Assembly: GCA_009760855.2 (NCBI GenBank)
Contig: WPIO01000022.1
Coordinates: 4,675,001-4,739,000, forward strand
DNA from: Cristatella mucedo
Taxonomy: Eukaryota > Bryozoa > Phylactolaemata > Cristatellidae
DNA: 64,000 nucleotides
Direction of reading: 5' to 3'
Part shown: positions 54,116-64,000 of the stretch, one piece after another
How positions within the stretch are numbered: position 1 is the first letter of the stretch
How the letters are laid out: each line of letters opens with the position of its first letter
Position numbers and translations under genes: made by a program
Notes under the pieces: generated by a model
Databases searched by the model: none
What the model saw: only the letters and a program-made list of their open reading frames with translations
What the model was told of the DNA's origin: nothing

Positions 54116-54439
54116 ATGGAAACAGAGTTGCGCTTGCAAAGATCAGCAAAACGAGTGTCACTTCACTTTCTGCCAATAGGAGGTGAACAGGCAAGGTTGC
54201 TAGTAGAGACAAGGTCACATCGAAGAGCATCTATAAAGATGGCATCAGGATGTCAGGGCATGTATGCTGCTGGTGAGAAAATGAAAATCAAGCTAAGAAT
54301 TTTGGCTAAGGCTGGCAGCTCTGTAACAGCGGCAGTTTGTCGGCCTAATGAGGCATAATGCTGAGTCGCTGGAGTCTAAATGTCATTCTGGGATCCAGTC
54401 AGCAGAATTTATTTGTATTTTATTTTTATATACATAATA

Positions 54440-54615
54440 TATATGCATAATACGTTTGTGTAGCATACTCAGAGAGCTACCCAATCTCTTTCTAGGCGCT
54501 TTACATTTGCTGCTAAGGAAGCATGATCGAATGGTTAGTGATAGCATGTACAATGACAACAAGCATTACATGGTTAGAGGTGACATGCACAGGGTCAGCA
54601 TGCACAATCAGCTTG
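54440..54615 (-). mobile_element. LINE A 3' fragment
   Basis: cccaatctctttctaggcgc + tttacatttgctgc, gatcgaatggttagtgatag and the cagcatgc 3' UTR segment in minus orientation. Confidence 0.88.
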
Positions 54616-54899
54616 CTTGGATTTGCTAGGGCCTCAGCAAAGAAAGAACGACGAACCTGAGCTAGCCACTGCAGACAGCAGTTCCAGATTTTTGCAAGAG
54701 CGATTTATGCAGTGTACACTGCAAACCAGATAGGAATTAATCTAGATCCCCTTCACCAGTCAGGTAGCTGAGTCAATGATCAACCTGTGCGATCGCCCGT
54801 GGATAGTGATTACCTCGAGGCTTCCAGCAACAGTAAGCTGCGAAAAATTAAGTGGCTGGGAAGCTGCGGCCGCTCCCTCTTGACGTCACCCGTCAAAGC

Positions 54900-55060
54900 A
54901 AATAAATAATTATTAGCTGATTTTGCAGCCTCATTTGTATAGGGGCAGAAGAGTATCGCCTCCCACTTGCAATTGGCAATAAAGGATCGCCTACTGCAGG
55001 ATTAGAACCCAGGACGTCGATCGTCAGAAGAGTGCGTGCCTTGACTCCTGGACTATCACG
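54900..55060 (-). mobile_element. SINE-1 copy
   Basis: attagctgattttgcagcct + catttgtatag, then ggatcgcctactgcaggatt + agaacccaggac: the reversed body and B box of the family. Confidence 0.75.
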
Positions 55061-55941
55061 ACTCCTGATACTGACCGATCATCTGATGCAGACATTATTG
55101 CAGCCCATCAGCTGGTTTTGTAAGTGCCTGCATGCTGCCGGCTACGACAAGCCGGCTACCAGAGACAGAGTCTGCCTGCACAAAAGGCCAGGTGAAGAAG
55201 CACTGAAGGGTTGCAAGCGCTGCCCGGTTTTCGCACAAGTGCCCCAGGCGAAGACGAGAGTTGTGCAAGTGGACACAGGACAGCCACTGCAGCCTAGGGG
55301 CCGACCGCTGGGCAACCGAACCGAGCTCGCGCGGGTAGCGAACATCGTCGACCAAGGATGCTCTCAAAAATAGCGCCATGAATAACAAGATTAAATTACA
55401 TTATTAAATAATTGATTTGATAGTAGGCTCATAGTAATATATCTCCACGGTAATATCGCGACAGGCTCTCGGCAGAGAGTATAATGACGCTTGTCCAGCA
55501 CGGACAAGCCGCGGGCAGCTGAGCATAAATCCAACATGGTCGAGGCAAGGTCGCAGACGCTGCCACGTCACGAGACAGAACGCGAAAGTCAACATCAGCT
55601 GTCGACCGGACGAAACGAGCGGGCACTGAATGGTGTCGGTTTCGCTAGGAGGATGCAACTGCAATATCGGGTGTCGGCAGCCGAGCCGGCAGCACGGCTG
55701 CACGGCCACAGCTACACCAACAGCTGACTGCTGGCAAGCTACGGCAGGAAATCACAAAAAAGGGACAAGATGGCACGCAGATCTGATTATGCTCACGTGC
55801 TCGAATGAACGAGCCAAAAATTCAACAGCAGCTCTGAAGTTGCACAAAGCAAGGTGTCACCGGGTAGGTAGCTGTTGAGAGCTAAGTGTCAGCGCGTGCG
55901 GCACTGTCGGCTGGCGCTAGATGAAGCGGCCTCGGCAAAGG

Positions 55942-56147
55942 CTAGCCGAGCAGCACGCGGCGCAGGCGATGCCTCGCTTCCGCCATCTCCTCGTCTGTGT
56001 CCGTGTCGCTGCCGCTGCTGCCGGCGTAGCGCTGCGGCGTGGCCGGCGAGCAGCCGGGCGAGCAGAGGTACTGGAGCAGGGGCACCCGAAACTTGCCGCA
56101 GAAGTCCACGAACTTTACGTTCTCCACGTGCGCGTCGAAGTACACGC
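55942..56147 (-). CDS. LRRC58: LRRC58 terminal exon
   Basis: 206 nt. Acceptor ...ggcatcggcag, phase 1 in, stop tag at 55942-55944. CpG-rich. Four cysteines (FCGK, LCSPGC and the upstream NPKC) may bind a metal; that is inference. Confidence 0.93.
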
Positions 56148-59100
56148 CTGCCGATGCCAAGAGAAAGCGTGCACGATGTGCTTGCTCACGCCACCTAGCG
56201 GACAGCGGTCGACGATGCGTAGCTGCCAGCAGCTGCGCCTCAGAAGATGCAGGCGTGACGTGACAGCTACGCTGTCAGTGGCGGCGGTGCTAGCGCAAAT
56301 GACGGTCACATCACCCAGAATGAGCGGAACTGCCTAACACATTGCCGCAGAGGAAAATCAGAGTAACTCCAAGTCACGCTGCTCTCCCCTTTACTTTGAA
56401 CACCCCCCCTACTGACCTACCAGGCCGACTAGTAGTGGTGTGCAGCAGTGGATGCAGTCCTGGCCTATTCCATAGCGTTCCCAGACAGCATTCTCAGTAG
56501 CCAGTCTCACGACTGCTAGCAAATTCAGACACTTAATGATGCTTATTTCAACGTTCACTTTGATAACTTATCTGACGCTTTCAGCACCGAATTTCGTACA
56601 TTTACAGACTCATTATCTCTTGTGACTCATGTGCATGGCCCTACCCACATCAAGGGTCACACACTCGACCAAATTTTCTCATATAACTGCACTTTGTCAT
56701 CACCAGTTATCACCAAATGCTGCTTATCTGACCACATGCAGATCTCATTCAATCTACAGTGTGTGCCCACATTCTCCTCTAAAATAACCTGTGAATCGCG
56801 AAACCTCAAGACCCTTGACATCGATGCTGTCCGTGCGAGCATATCTGCTTCATCTTTGCTGCTCAGTCCTCCCTCCGATCTGTCATCACTGGTAGATTGC
56901 TACAACACGACACTAGCTGACACGCTCGACGAGTTTGCACCTTTGACAAAGCGCACTGTGCGCCCCCGCCCAGACGGCCTATGGTTTACCACAGACATTA
57001 AACTAGCCAAGTCTACTAAACGAAAGCTTGAAAAGGCATACAAAAGATCCGGACTAACTGTCCATCGACAGGCATATGAAGACTACTGTAGGTCGTACCA
57101 ATCGATCCTAACAAAGGCTAAGTCTAGCTTCTATAGAAACATTGTTGAATCACAGATGCACAATCCAAAAATGCTGATGTCGACAATAAACCATCTCCTC
57201 AACCGTTCCCAGGTTAGCTCCTTACCTGATGATCCTTGTGATGATCTAGCCGATCGCTTCTCTCGATTCTTTGTGCAGAAGATAGACACAATCAGGGAAT
57301 CCATCCCTGCGATGACAACCTTCCCACTAGAATGCTGTTCCTCGGTTCCTGGCTGCGCCTCAATGTCTGCATTTAAACAGGTCACTAGTGATGTAGTCCT
57401 AAAGCTCGTATCTCAATCAAAGAAGACAACAAGTCCACTGGACCCTATTCCCACTGTCCTGCTCCTACGTTGCATTGATCTGCTGCTGCCATGCATAACC
57501 AACATCATTAATATGTCATTAGCCTCAGGTCAGGTCCCAGCACCTTTCAAAAAAGCTGTAGTCAGGCCACTTCTCAAGAAAGCTACACTAGACCAAGAGA
57601 ACTTAAGCAACTACCGCCCAGTCTCCCTTCTACCATTCCTATCAAAGACACTGGAACGGGTCGTGGCAGACCAGCTGAACTCGTATATCGAAACCTCACA
57701 CCTTGCTAGTAAGTTCCAGTCTGGCTTTAGAGCCAATCACTCCACAGAGTCAGCATTGCTTCGGGTATACAACGACCTACTTAGGAATGCAGACATGGGT
57801 AGAGTGTCTCTTCTTGTTTTGCTCGATCTTTCGGCAGCTTTTGATACCATCGATCACAAAGTACTTCTAGAGCGCCTCTCATCTCGCCTGGGCATCACTG
57901 GCACTGCTCTGCAGTGGTTCAGGTCCTATCTCAGTGGGAGACTCCAGAGTGTTGACGTGAATGGACAAAGATCATCTGAAGTACCTCTGAAATATGGAGT
58001 ACCTCAGGGCTCTGTGCTAGGTCCGGTCCTTTTCACCGTTTATACTCTCCCTCTCGCTGATGTGATTGCCAAGCACAATCTAGGCTTTCACTTCTATGCG
58101 GATGACACTCAGTTGTACCTTTGCTTTGATCCCTCCCAGCCTTCGAGCACCTCAAATTCTCTCAACTCACTTGCTGCATGCATTGATGACATCCGATCAT
58201 GGATGGCAGCAAATTTTCTAAAACTAAACGATGATAAAACTAACTTACTAGTTATGGGCAAACCTAGTGTTATTCAGAAATTGGAAAGGCTGACTTTCAA
58301 AATTGGCTCTGCCAGCATATCTCCAGTTGCATCAGCTCGGAATCTAGGTGTCATATTCCAAAGCGACCTCTCGTTAGACGACCACATCAGCTCCACAGTC
58401 AAATCAGCCTATTTTCAGCTTCATAACATTGCTAAAATTAGGGCTTGTTTAGATAAGGATACCACGTCCAAGTTGGTCCATGCATTCGTGACATCTCGTC
58501 TCGACTTCTGCAACTCACTGCTTACTGGCCTACCAGCATGTGCGATCAGGCGATTGCAGCTGGTGCAAAACTCTGCAGCTAGGCTTGTCTGTCGTGAGCG
58601 TCGCAGTTGCCACATTACTCCACTTCTCGCCGACCTGCACTGGTTACCAGTCAAGCAACGGATTGACTTCAAGGTTTTGTCGCTCACTTTTAGGTCTCTT
58701 CATTCTATGGCTCCAGCCTATCTTTCAGATATACTACCCCATCAGGCAAAGCATCGTACCACTCGCTTTTCGGAATCCAACAGTCTAGAAATACCTCGTA
58801 CAAACCTTAAATCCTTTGGAGACCGTGCATTTAGCTCGTATGCTCCCACAGCCTGGAACTCCCTCCCGACCTGCATCAGAACATCCCCTGACCTGACCAC
58901 ATTTAAAAGAAACTTAAAAACATACCTATTTAGGACAGCATTTAGTGGGTCCTTGTGATTCGTCCTCGATGTGCTTATGCGTGCTGACACTGTTCATGCT
59001 GCCACTAACCACATTTGCATGCTGACCCAGTGCATGTAACCCCTAAACATGTTATTCATTTTGTTTGTTTTTCAAGCATGATTTTACTTACTATTCTATT

Positions 59101-59316
59101 GCGTATCACTTTGCAGCAAATGTAAAGCGCCTAGAAAGAGATTAAGTTCTCTGAGGGCGCTTTATCAAGTGCAATATTATTATTATATTATTATATAAAA
59201 CGCCTCTAGTAAAAGAAACTAATAATGCGCCATTTGTAATAGCACCATAAGAGAACGTATTCTCTCCAGGCGCTTCACATATGCCGAAGGGCTCGAGCCC
59301 ACTACTTGGATGGTCG

Positions 59317-59384
<68 letters not shown>

Positions 59385-62074
59385 ACCTTACCACTGGGCC
59401 GAGCTGGAGTAGCAGAAAATGGTTTATAGCGCGATGCAAACCTCAAATGTTAGTTCTAACGCACAAATACTATCGGGCTCTTGTACATGTGCAGCACACT
59501 AGTGACACAGCCCCCCCCCCCAGTAGTAGAGGCTGGAGTTACGTGCAGACCGAAGAGGTTATCTGCAGAGGCTAAAATTGCCTACATAGGGCCGATGCCA
59601 CCGCTCACGTCTCATGTATGTAATGTAATGTATCTCCGTCAGTAACTCCACAAAGTCATAACGACAATGTGGGTGTTACGCAGGAGAGTTTTGTATAGCG
59701 CACTCACAGCCTAAGCGGCTTTCGGTACGCATTCGGTAGCCAACAGACTTCGTCTCACGCAACAAAGAGAAAGTGGGAAGCATAGCAGAGTCAGGAGAGC
59801 AGTTGAGGTAGTGAGTAGCATAGAAGTAGCAGTTCAGGACCGCTGAAAAAGATGTGCCATAGTCGGCAGTTGGAGAGTAGTTGTCGTTGCGTAAGAATTG
59901 TGGAAGCGAGTTCCAGTCTTGGACCTGCAGAGCTAAAGCTTCTGTCGCCAACTGTCTTTAAGCGGAGGAATGGGACAGCTAATTTATTTTCCACACAGGA
60001 CCTGAGGGCGCGAACAGGCTGAAACTGATGCGGCAGTTCAGCTAGGTATGAAGGAGCCAAGCCGTGGCGGGCCTTGTGGGTCAGTGTAAGAACTTTGCTC
60101 TGTATCCTTTGCTCAACCGGCATCCATCCTAGCTCTTTCAGCAGAGGTGACACGTGCTCAAACCCCTGGGACTTGAAGACCAGCCTTGCAGCCATATTCA
60201 TAGTCCGCTGTAGTGGCATAATAGCTTTCTTTGGCAGCCCAGCCAAAAGGGAATTACAATAATCAAGCCGAGACAGGACTAAAGAGCTAGTTAAATTTAT
60301 TACAAGCCACTGTGGGAGACAACTTCTAATCTTGGATAGGGATCGGATGTGATGGCTAGCTGTAGAGGCAGTCTTCTGAATGAAGCTTTTGAAATTGAGG
60401 CAGCTGTCGAACACGACACCTAGATTACGAGCACGTGGTGAAGGTCGCACAATAGCATCACCTATTAGAACAGCAAAGCCTTCTAATCCAGCCACATGCT
60501 TGGGGTGTCCTATGAGCAGCAGTTCGGTTTAATCATCATTTAATTTCAGGAAGTTTTCCGACATCCAGGATCGAATATCGGCAAGGCAAGCATTCAGTTT
60601 TCAGTTGCTGCAGCAGATTCCGATGGTTTAAATGACAAATACAACTGAGTATCGTCAGCATAGAAGGGTATGTATGCGTCCCATGTATGAGCCTCGGTCG
60701 AGGTTGCTAGCTTTAGCTGCAAGACTGCTTTCAGGAAACCCTGGTGCTCGAGAATGAATGTGGCCTCGTCCGGAGCTCTTACAGGAGGAAATTATGGCTG
60801 CCAGAGTGAGATACAAACATTCCGAAGGTCCTTAACATAACGCTACGACTTTCATCCCGAACAGGAAGCTACTAATATCTTTCTTGCCGGTGACAAGTTG
60901 TCAGAGCAAGGGTGGGCGAATGCAAATGAATTCGTGTGCTAAGCGAGCGGACACCGTGCAGGCAGGGAAGACTGCATTCCTTCTCGCTCTGTTTTCTGCT
61001 CTTCAGGCTCTGTCCACAGGCACGCCTGAGAGGAAACACAACAAGGCACGTTTGTTGAGCCCGCCCTACGCAGTCTGATGACCAATGGTGGTCGGAGGTG
61101 GTATCCCACCCTTGGACTTTGTTCTTTCGTCACGGGGCCATACCAATCCATATCGCCTCCTTTCCCCCACCCGCAGTAGGCATTCGATAAGAAAAAAAGT
61201 TTTGAAGTCACGTCCAACACTTTTTGCATGCCAACTCAACCGTCCCTTCAGCTCGTGCACCGAGGGGGGTGTGGCGGCACTCACAAAAAGACGGATGCTC
61301 GGCTCTTGGCCTTTGACTCCCCGCCACTGTTTTGATGCAAATGTGCCATCCTGCGTTCACACGTATGCCAACGACTTCAAAAGACTTATAATCGAAGCGA
61401 AATACATCATTTGCCTTGACCTGATGATGTTCTTTGCCACGCCATGCAAGCCTTAGCTCGGCGGCAGCGAGATATTCGCACGACTCACTCGAAATGTTCG
61501 CGACCGCTGAATGCTGCTGGTCCGATCGGGGAGCAGCAGCTGTGGTGGCGGCGGGAGAGAGCCCTAGCGCCACCGCCATCACCTGACACTGCACGCTGGC
61601 GCACGGCTAGCGCCGCCGTCGGCGGCCTGCGAGGCAGTGGCCCGTCACTCGCCGGTGCGCTGCCGCTCACCTTTGCACTTAGGATTGACGCAGCGCTTGG
61701 CCGAGTCGAGGAAGCGCAGCAGAGAGCGGGGCACGTCGGCCGGCGAGTAGCGCAGGTCGGCGCACTTGACGGCTCGGCCGGCCAGCTCGAGCAGCGTGGG
61801 CGGCTCGAACGACATCTGCTCGACGAAGCGCACGACGAGCGGGTTGCCGCGCAGGCTGAGCTCCTCCAGGTTGAGCATGACGATTTCCGGCGGCAGCGTG
61901 GCGAGCTGGTTGTTGTGCAGGCTGAGCGCGCGGAGCGAGCGCAAGTAGCGCAGCTCCGGCGGCAGCGCGTGCAGCCGGTTGTGCGCCAGGTTGAGGCAGC
62001 TCAGCTGCGCCAGGCTGCCCAGCTCGGCGGGCACCTCGCTCAGGTGGTTGCCACCCAGCGACAGGATCTCGAGG
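55942..62074 (-). CDS. LRRC58: LRRC58-like leucine-rich repeat protein, last two exons
   Basis: Two exons (61671-62074 and 55942-56147) join in phase 1. The first encodes LRRs of the LxxLxLxxNxL type (LEILSLGGNHLSEVPAELGS; LSCLNLAHNRLHALPPEL; LRALSLHNNQLATLPPEI; LEELSLRGNPLVVRFV), then PPTLLELAGRAVK and CVNPKCK. The second gives GVYFDAHVENVKFVDFCGKF, RVPLLQYLCSPGC, an acidic SDTDTDEE stretch and LRRVLLG before tag. The order and motifs (RGNPLVVRFV, NPKC-x-G-VYFD, KFVDFCGK, CSP-C, VLLG end) are those of animal LRRC58 as I know it. The N-terminal exon(s) must lie beyond 62.1 kb and were not found. The 5.5 kb intron is filled by two LINEs and a SINE. Confidence 0.92.
56520..59185 (+). mobile_element. 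LINE A, longest copy with an intact reverse transcriptase frame
   Basis: CR1/Jockey-type non-LTR retrotransposon in the LRRC58 intron, antisense to the gene. The frame opens at 56520 within the end of the endonuclease domain (NVHFDNL...HVHGPTHIKGHTLDQIFS), so most of the endonuclease is lost to 5' truncation. The 3' UTR carries the tail tgtaaagcgcctagaaagag + attaagttctctgagggcgc and a short ATT array. Confidence 0.93.
56622..58958 (+). CDS. LINE A reverse transcriptase ORF, 778 codons
   Basis: Reverse transcriptase for target-primed retrotransposition. No stop or frameshift over 778 codons. Motifs: LSNYRPVSLLPFLSKTLERV (RT motif 1), FQSGFRANHSTESALLRVYN, LLVLLDLSAAFDTIDH, GVPQGSVLGPVLFTVY and the catalytic FYADDTQLYL (Y492-A-D-D495), followed by WMAANFLKLNDDKTN and the conserved C-terminal [18 protein letters not shown]. 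The ATG at 56622 is simply the first in a truncated frame; the native start lay upstream. The intact frame suggests recent insertion. Confidence 0.93.
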   Translation: MTHVHGPTHIKGHTLDQIFSYNCTLSSPVITKCCLSDHMQISFNLQCVPTFSSKITCESRNLKTLDIDAVRASISASSLLLSPPSDLSSLVDCYNTTLADTLDEFAPLTKRTVRPRPDGLWFTTDIKLAKSTKRKLEKAYKRSGLTVHRQAYEDYCRSYQSILTKAKSSFYRNIVESQMHNPKMLMSTINHLLNRSQVSSLPDDPCDDLADRFSRFFVQKIDTIRESIPAMTTFPLECCSSVPGCASMSAFKQVTSDVVLKLVSQSKKTTSPLDPIPTVLLLRCIDLLLPCITNIINMSLASGQVPAPFKKAVVRPLLKKATLDQENLSNYRPVSLLPFLSKTLERVVADQLNSYIETSHLASKFQSGFRANHSTESALLRVYNDLLRNADMGRVSLLVLLDLSAAFDTIDHKVLLERLSSRLGITGTALQWFRSYLSGRLQSVDVNGQRSSEVPLKYGVPQGSVLGPVLFTVYTLPLADVIAKHNLGFHFYADDTQLYLCFDPSQPSSTSNSLNSLAACIDDIRSWMAANFLKLNDDKTNLLVMGKPSVIQKLERLTFKIGSASISPVASARNLGVIFQSDLSLDDHISSTVKSAYFQLHNIAKIRACLDKDTTSKLVHAFVTSRLDFCNSLLTGLPACAIRRLQLVQNSAARLVCRERRSCHITPLLADLHWLPVKQRIDFKVLSLTFRSLHSMAPAYLSDILPHQAKHRTTRFSESNSLEIPRTNLKSFGDRAFSSYAPTAWNSLPTCIRTSPDLTTFKRNLKTYLFRTAFSGSL
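59219..59405 (-). mobile_element. SINE-2 with an internal GA expansion
   Basis: tttgtaatagcaccataaga + gaacgtattctctcc, gggctcgagcccactacttg, then a (GA)n run, then agcaccttaccactgggccg. The repeat lies between the B and A boxes. Confidence 0.85.
59318..59384. repeat. (GA)n microsatellite inside SINE-2
   Basis: About 66 nt of pure ga. Confidence 0.97.
59612..60690 (-). mobile_element. LINE B, longest copy, coding part broken
   Basis: Second CR1/Jockey-type LINE in the LRRC58 intron, sense with the gene. Minus-strand order: FYADDTQLYL (near 60650), a frameshift, FLKLNDD and a stop, then a 234-codon frame (59791-60495) with RARNLGVVFDS, SLSKIRSCLP, LDYCNSLLAGLPKKA, SPLLKELGWMPVEQRIQSKV and FLRLKTVGDRSFSSAGP. 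It ends in (TTACA)n. The 5' two thirds are missing; not functional. Confidence 0.9.
61671..62074 (-). CDS. LRRC58: LRRC58 penultimate exon (LRRs)
   Basis: 404 nt. Acceptor ...cttccgttgcag, donor gtgagc, phase 2 in, phase 1 out. Very GC- and CpG-rich, unlike the surrounding intron, with long shadow frames on both strands; the LRR periodicity identifies the real one. Confidence 0.94.
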
Positions 62075-62577
62075 CTGCAACGGAAGCGACCGACTGCAGT
62101 GCAGTGACCGCGATCGCTCTAGCACCGCCGAAGAAGCCTCGGCAACTTGGCAACACGGCCGCAATACCTGGGAGGCCAGCATTCACCGGGAGCAGAGTGC
62201 AGCCAAGCAGAGCACGAACCGACGAGGACATAACAGGGACGAGCTGATAAAATAGGCGGCGAGCGGCTACGGCGACGCCGGTTTCCTCCTGCAACAGGTG
62301 GAAACCGGTCGCATCCCATCACCGCACTGCCTCGGAGGTCAGACCATGAAGGCACGTATTACCTCTGCCTTATGTACACGTACATACACGGATATTAAGC
62401 CTCTTACTTATTAAAATGTCACATTCAGCAATTATCACATCATGAACTTTAAATAAATTAATCTTTTGAACATCAATTTACAGCAGTGCTAGTGGGCAAA
62501 ATCCCAAATGCAATGGACGACCAAAGGCAGAGGCACCCCTCCTCTGCCTCCATTCCTTGGGCTGGTTGCAGTGTGCC

Positions 62578-62654
62578 CTACTTTTGCTCGTTCTTCCACA
62601 AGCGCGGTATCAAAAGGTGAGCGACAACCATTAGCATCGAAGCCGTAGCTATAA
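62578..62654 (-). CDS. possible C-terminal exon of a membrane protein
   Basis: After a plausible acceptor (...catgctgccctag) the minus strand reads VIATASMLMVVAHLLIPRLW, then KNEQK and tag: one hydrophobic helix and a short basic end. No upstream exon could be linked to it. It sits within or upstream of LRRC58, so it may be chance. Confidence 0.2.
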
Positions 62655-62939
62655 CTAGGGCAGCATGGGGGGAAAAGAGAATTAAGAGAGACGGACGGGC
62701 GGAGATTACAGACTGGTATTCCACAAAGCTGGCTTGATTCTCGCGACGAAGGGAGGGAGAGAGACAGAGAGGAGGGAGAGAAAGAGAGAGAGAGAGAGGA
62801 CAATGGAGAACCCAAGGGCAGCTTGGTCGTTCGGTACAGCCTGCCACCATAGCGATGCCAAAGCTGAGATGGATGATACCATGCCGGCATTTCACACTTG
62901 GACACAGTGCTGAATATAGTACGGGTCTCAGCTAAGGAT

Positions 62940-63030
62940 AAAGAATCGCCCGCTGCAAGCGGCAGTGATAGAGACGTAAAGGCTCTTCTGTCGCTATGTA
63001 AATGAGGCTGTTTAATCAGCTAAGCTTTTT
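62940..63030 (+). mobile_element. SINE-1 3' half
   Basis: aagaatcgcccgctgcaagc + ggcagtgatag, gacgtaaaggctcttctgtc and gctgtttaatcagctaag, matching the 3' half of the 34829 copy. Confidence 0.75.
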
Positions 63031-64000
63031 TTGGGACACTGCTGAATATCTAACGGGGGAGGGGTTGCAGGGCAAGACAAAAACGATGCAGTAATGAGGA
63101 CAAGACCGGCAAGTTTTCACAGGGATGCTAACATTAACTAACCCTGCCTTGCTCTACTCAGTCTTCTGGCATTTATCAATTAAGAACAATTAACAAGAGA
63201 TGAAGGTGACAGGGATGTGACGTTATCATCGGCTTGGCAATAAGTATATGGAAATCGAAGCACGACACGAACAGCCTTTAGCAGGATTTCGGCGGTCAAG
63301 CAGGCACGACCTACTTTGATGTCAGGTGGCAGTTGGTCGGCCGATGAGTGGCAGACACGGCATTTTCCGGCACGCCAGCATGCACCCCCGTACCACGCCG
63401 ATAGGCGCAGCTCAGTGACAAGGCTTGGTAAGCTGAGCCGGTCACGTGCAGCATGAACGGACAGCAGAGCAGGCTGATGCCAGCAAGCCCCACTAAACAC
63501 ACCCACGACCCAGGAGCAGGGCGGTGCTCTATGAGGCGTGGAGTTATCAGGCAACAGCTCCTCGAACCACCGGCTCCAGCCAGAAGCTACTCTCCGAACC
63601 ACACCAGATGTCCGGATGCATTGTTGGAGCGTTGGCCGGATGTGGCAAGGCCAAGCTCGATCAGGCAAGCAGACAAAAGGGTTTCGATGCCTACTAATGA
63701 ACACCGGCGGCTGGCTGGCTGACTTAAGGCTTCGAGCTAACCAATGGACTTACTACCTGGTTTCCAAGAGGGGCATTGCCCTCCTGCTAAGACCATCCTT
63801 GCGTGACCGCGCGTGTTGGGTCATATTTGCTCAGCAGGGCAACATTATAGCCCAGCCACCTGGGTAGTGACCATGCTCCTGTCGTGTCACACACTAGCCA
63901 TACTGCACTGAGCTCATCTGAAGGTAGAGGATGTAAGACACGTAGGTCGGCAAAAGCACCCGTTGACATGAGCAGCATTTGCTTAGATGTACTGGCTGCT
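63031..64000. other. no gene recognised; probably LRRC58 upstream or intronic sequence
   Basis: A 174-codon minus-strand frame at 63180-63704 and overlapping frames have no recognisable domain and no LRR pattern. Confidence 0.4.

Noticed and set aside
61444-62247. A 267-codon plus-strand protein opposite the LRRC58 exon
   Set aside because: GC-rich antisense shadow of the LRR-encoding exon.

Overview
The window looks like nuclear DNA of an animal, probably an invertebrate; I cannot name the species. Evidence: intron-split genes with GT/AG boundaries, animal gene families (GSK3, GAA-like alpha-glucosidase, LRRC58), CR1/Jockey-type LINEs, tRNA-derived SINEs, Tc1/mariner remnants and very abundant microsatellites. 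Nothing bacterial (operons, ribosome binding sites, CRISPR) is present.

Layout. (1) About 0.2-16.2 kb, minus strand: the 5' part of a GH31 alpha-glucosidase closest to lysosomal acid alpha-glucosidase. Eight coding exons (234-12915) join with matching phases into 537 residues: cytoplasmic tail, membrane anchor, degenerate trefoil domain, N-terminal beta domain and the first part of the catalytic barrel. The gene leaves the window just before the exon with the catalytic nucleophile. A CpG-rich block at 15.6-17.3 kb holds a likely first exon. (2) 18.1-20.5 kb, minus strand: a compact five-exon gene for a 298-residue protein that I do not recognise, with one hydrophobic segment. (3) 20.5-40 kb: mostly transposon debris (LINE A, LINE B, two SINE families, Tc1 remnants) and simple repeats, then a CpG-rich stretch. 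(4) 40.0-53.6 kb, plus strand: glycogen synthase kinase 3, seven secure kinase-domain exons plus a candidate terminal exon; exon 1 was not found. (5) 55.9-62.1 kb, minus strand: the last two exons of LRRC58. Their 5.5 kb intron holds the best-preserved LINE, which has a 778-codon open reading frame, and a second, decayed LINE.

The three recognised genes belong to separate processes (lysosomal glycogen breakdown, Wnt/insulin signalling, an LRR protein) and I see no functional cluster. The most coherent non-gene story is a LINE/SINE partnership: the tRNA-headed SINE-2 family carries a 3' tail homologous to the 3' end of LINE A, which suggests that LINE A's reverse transcriptase mobilises it. 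Exon coordinates come from reading splice sites and phases by eye and comparing with family knowledge; no alignment or search was run.
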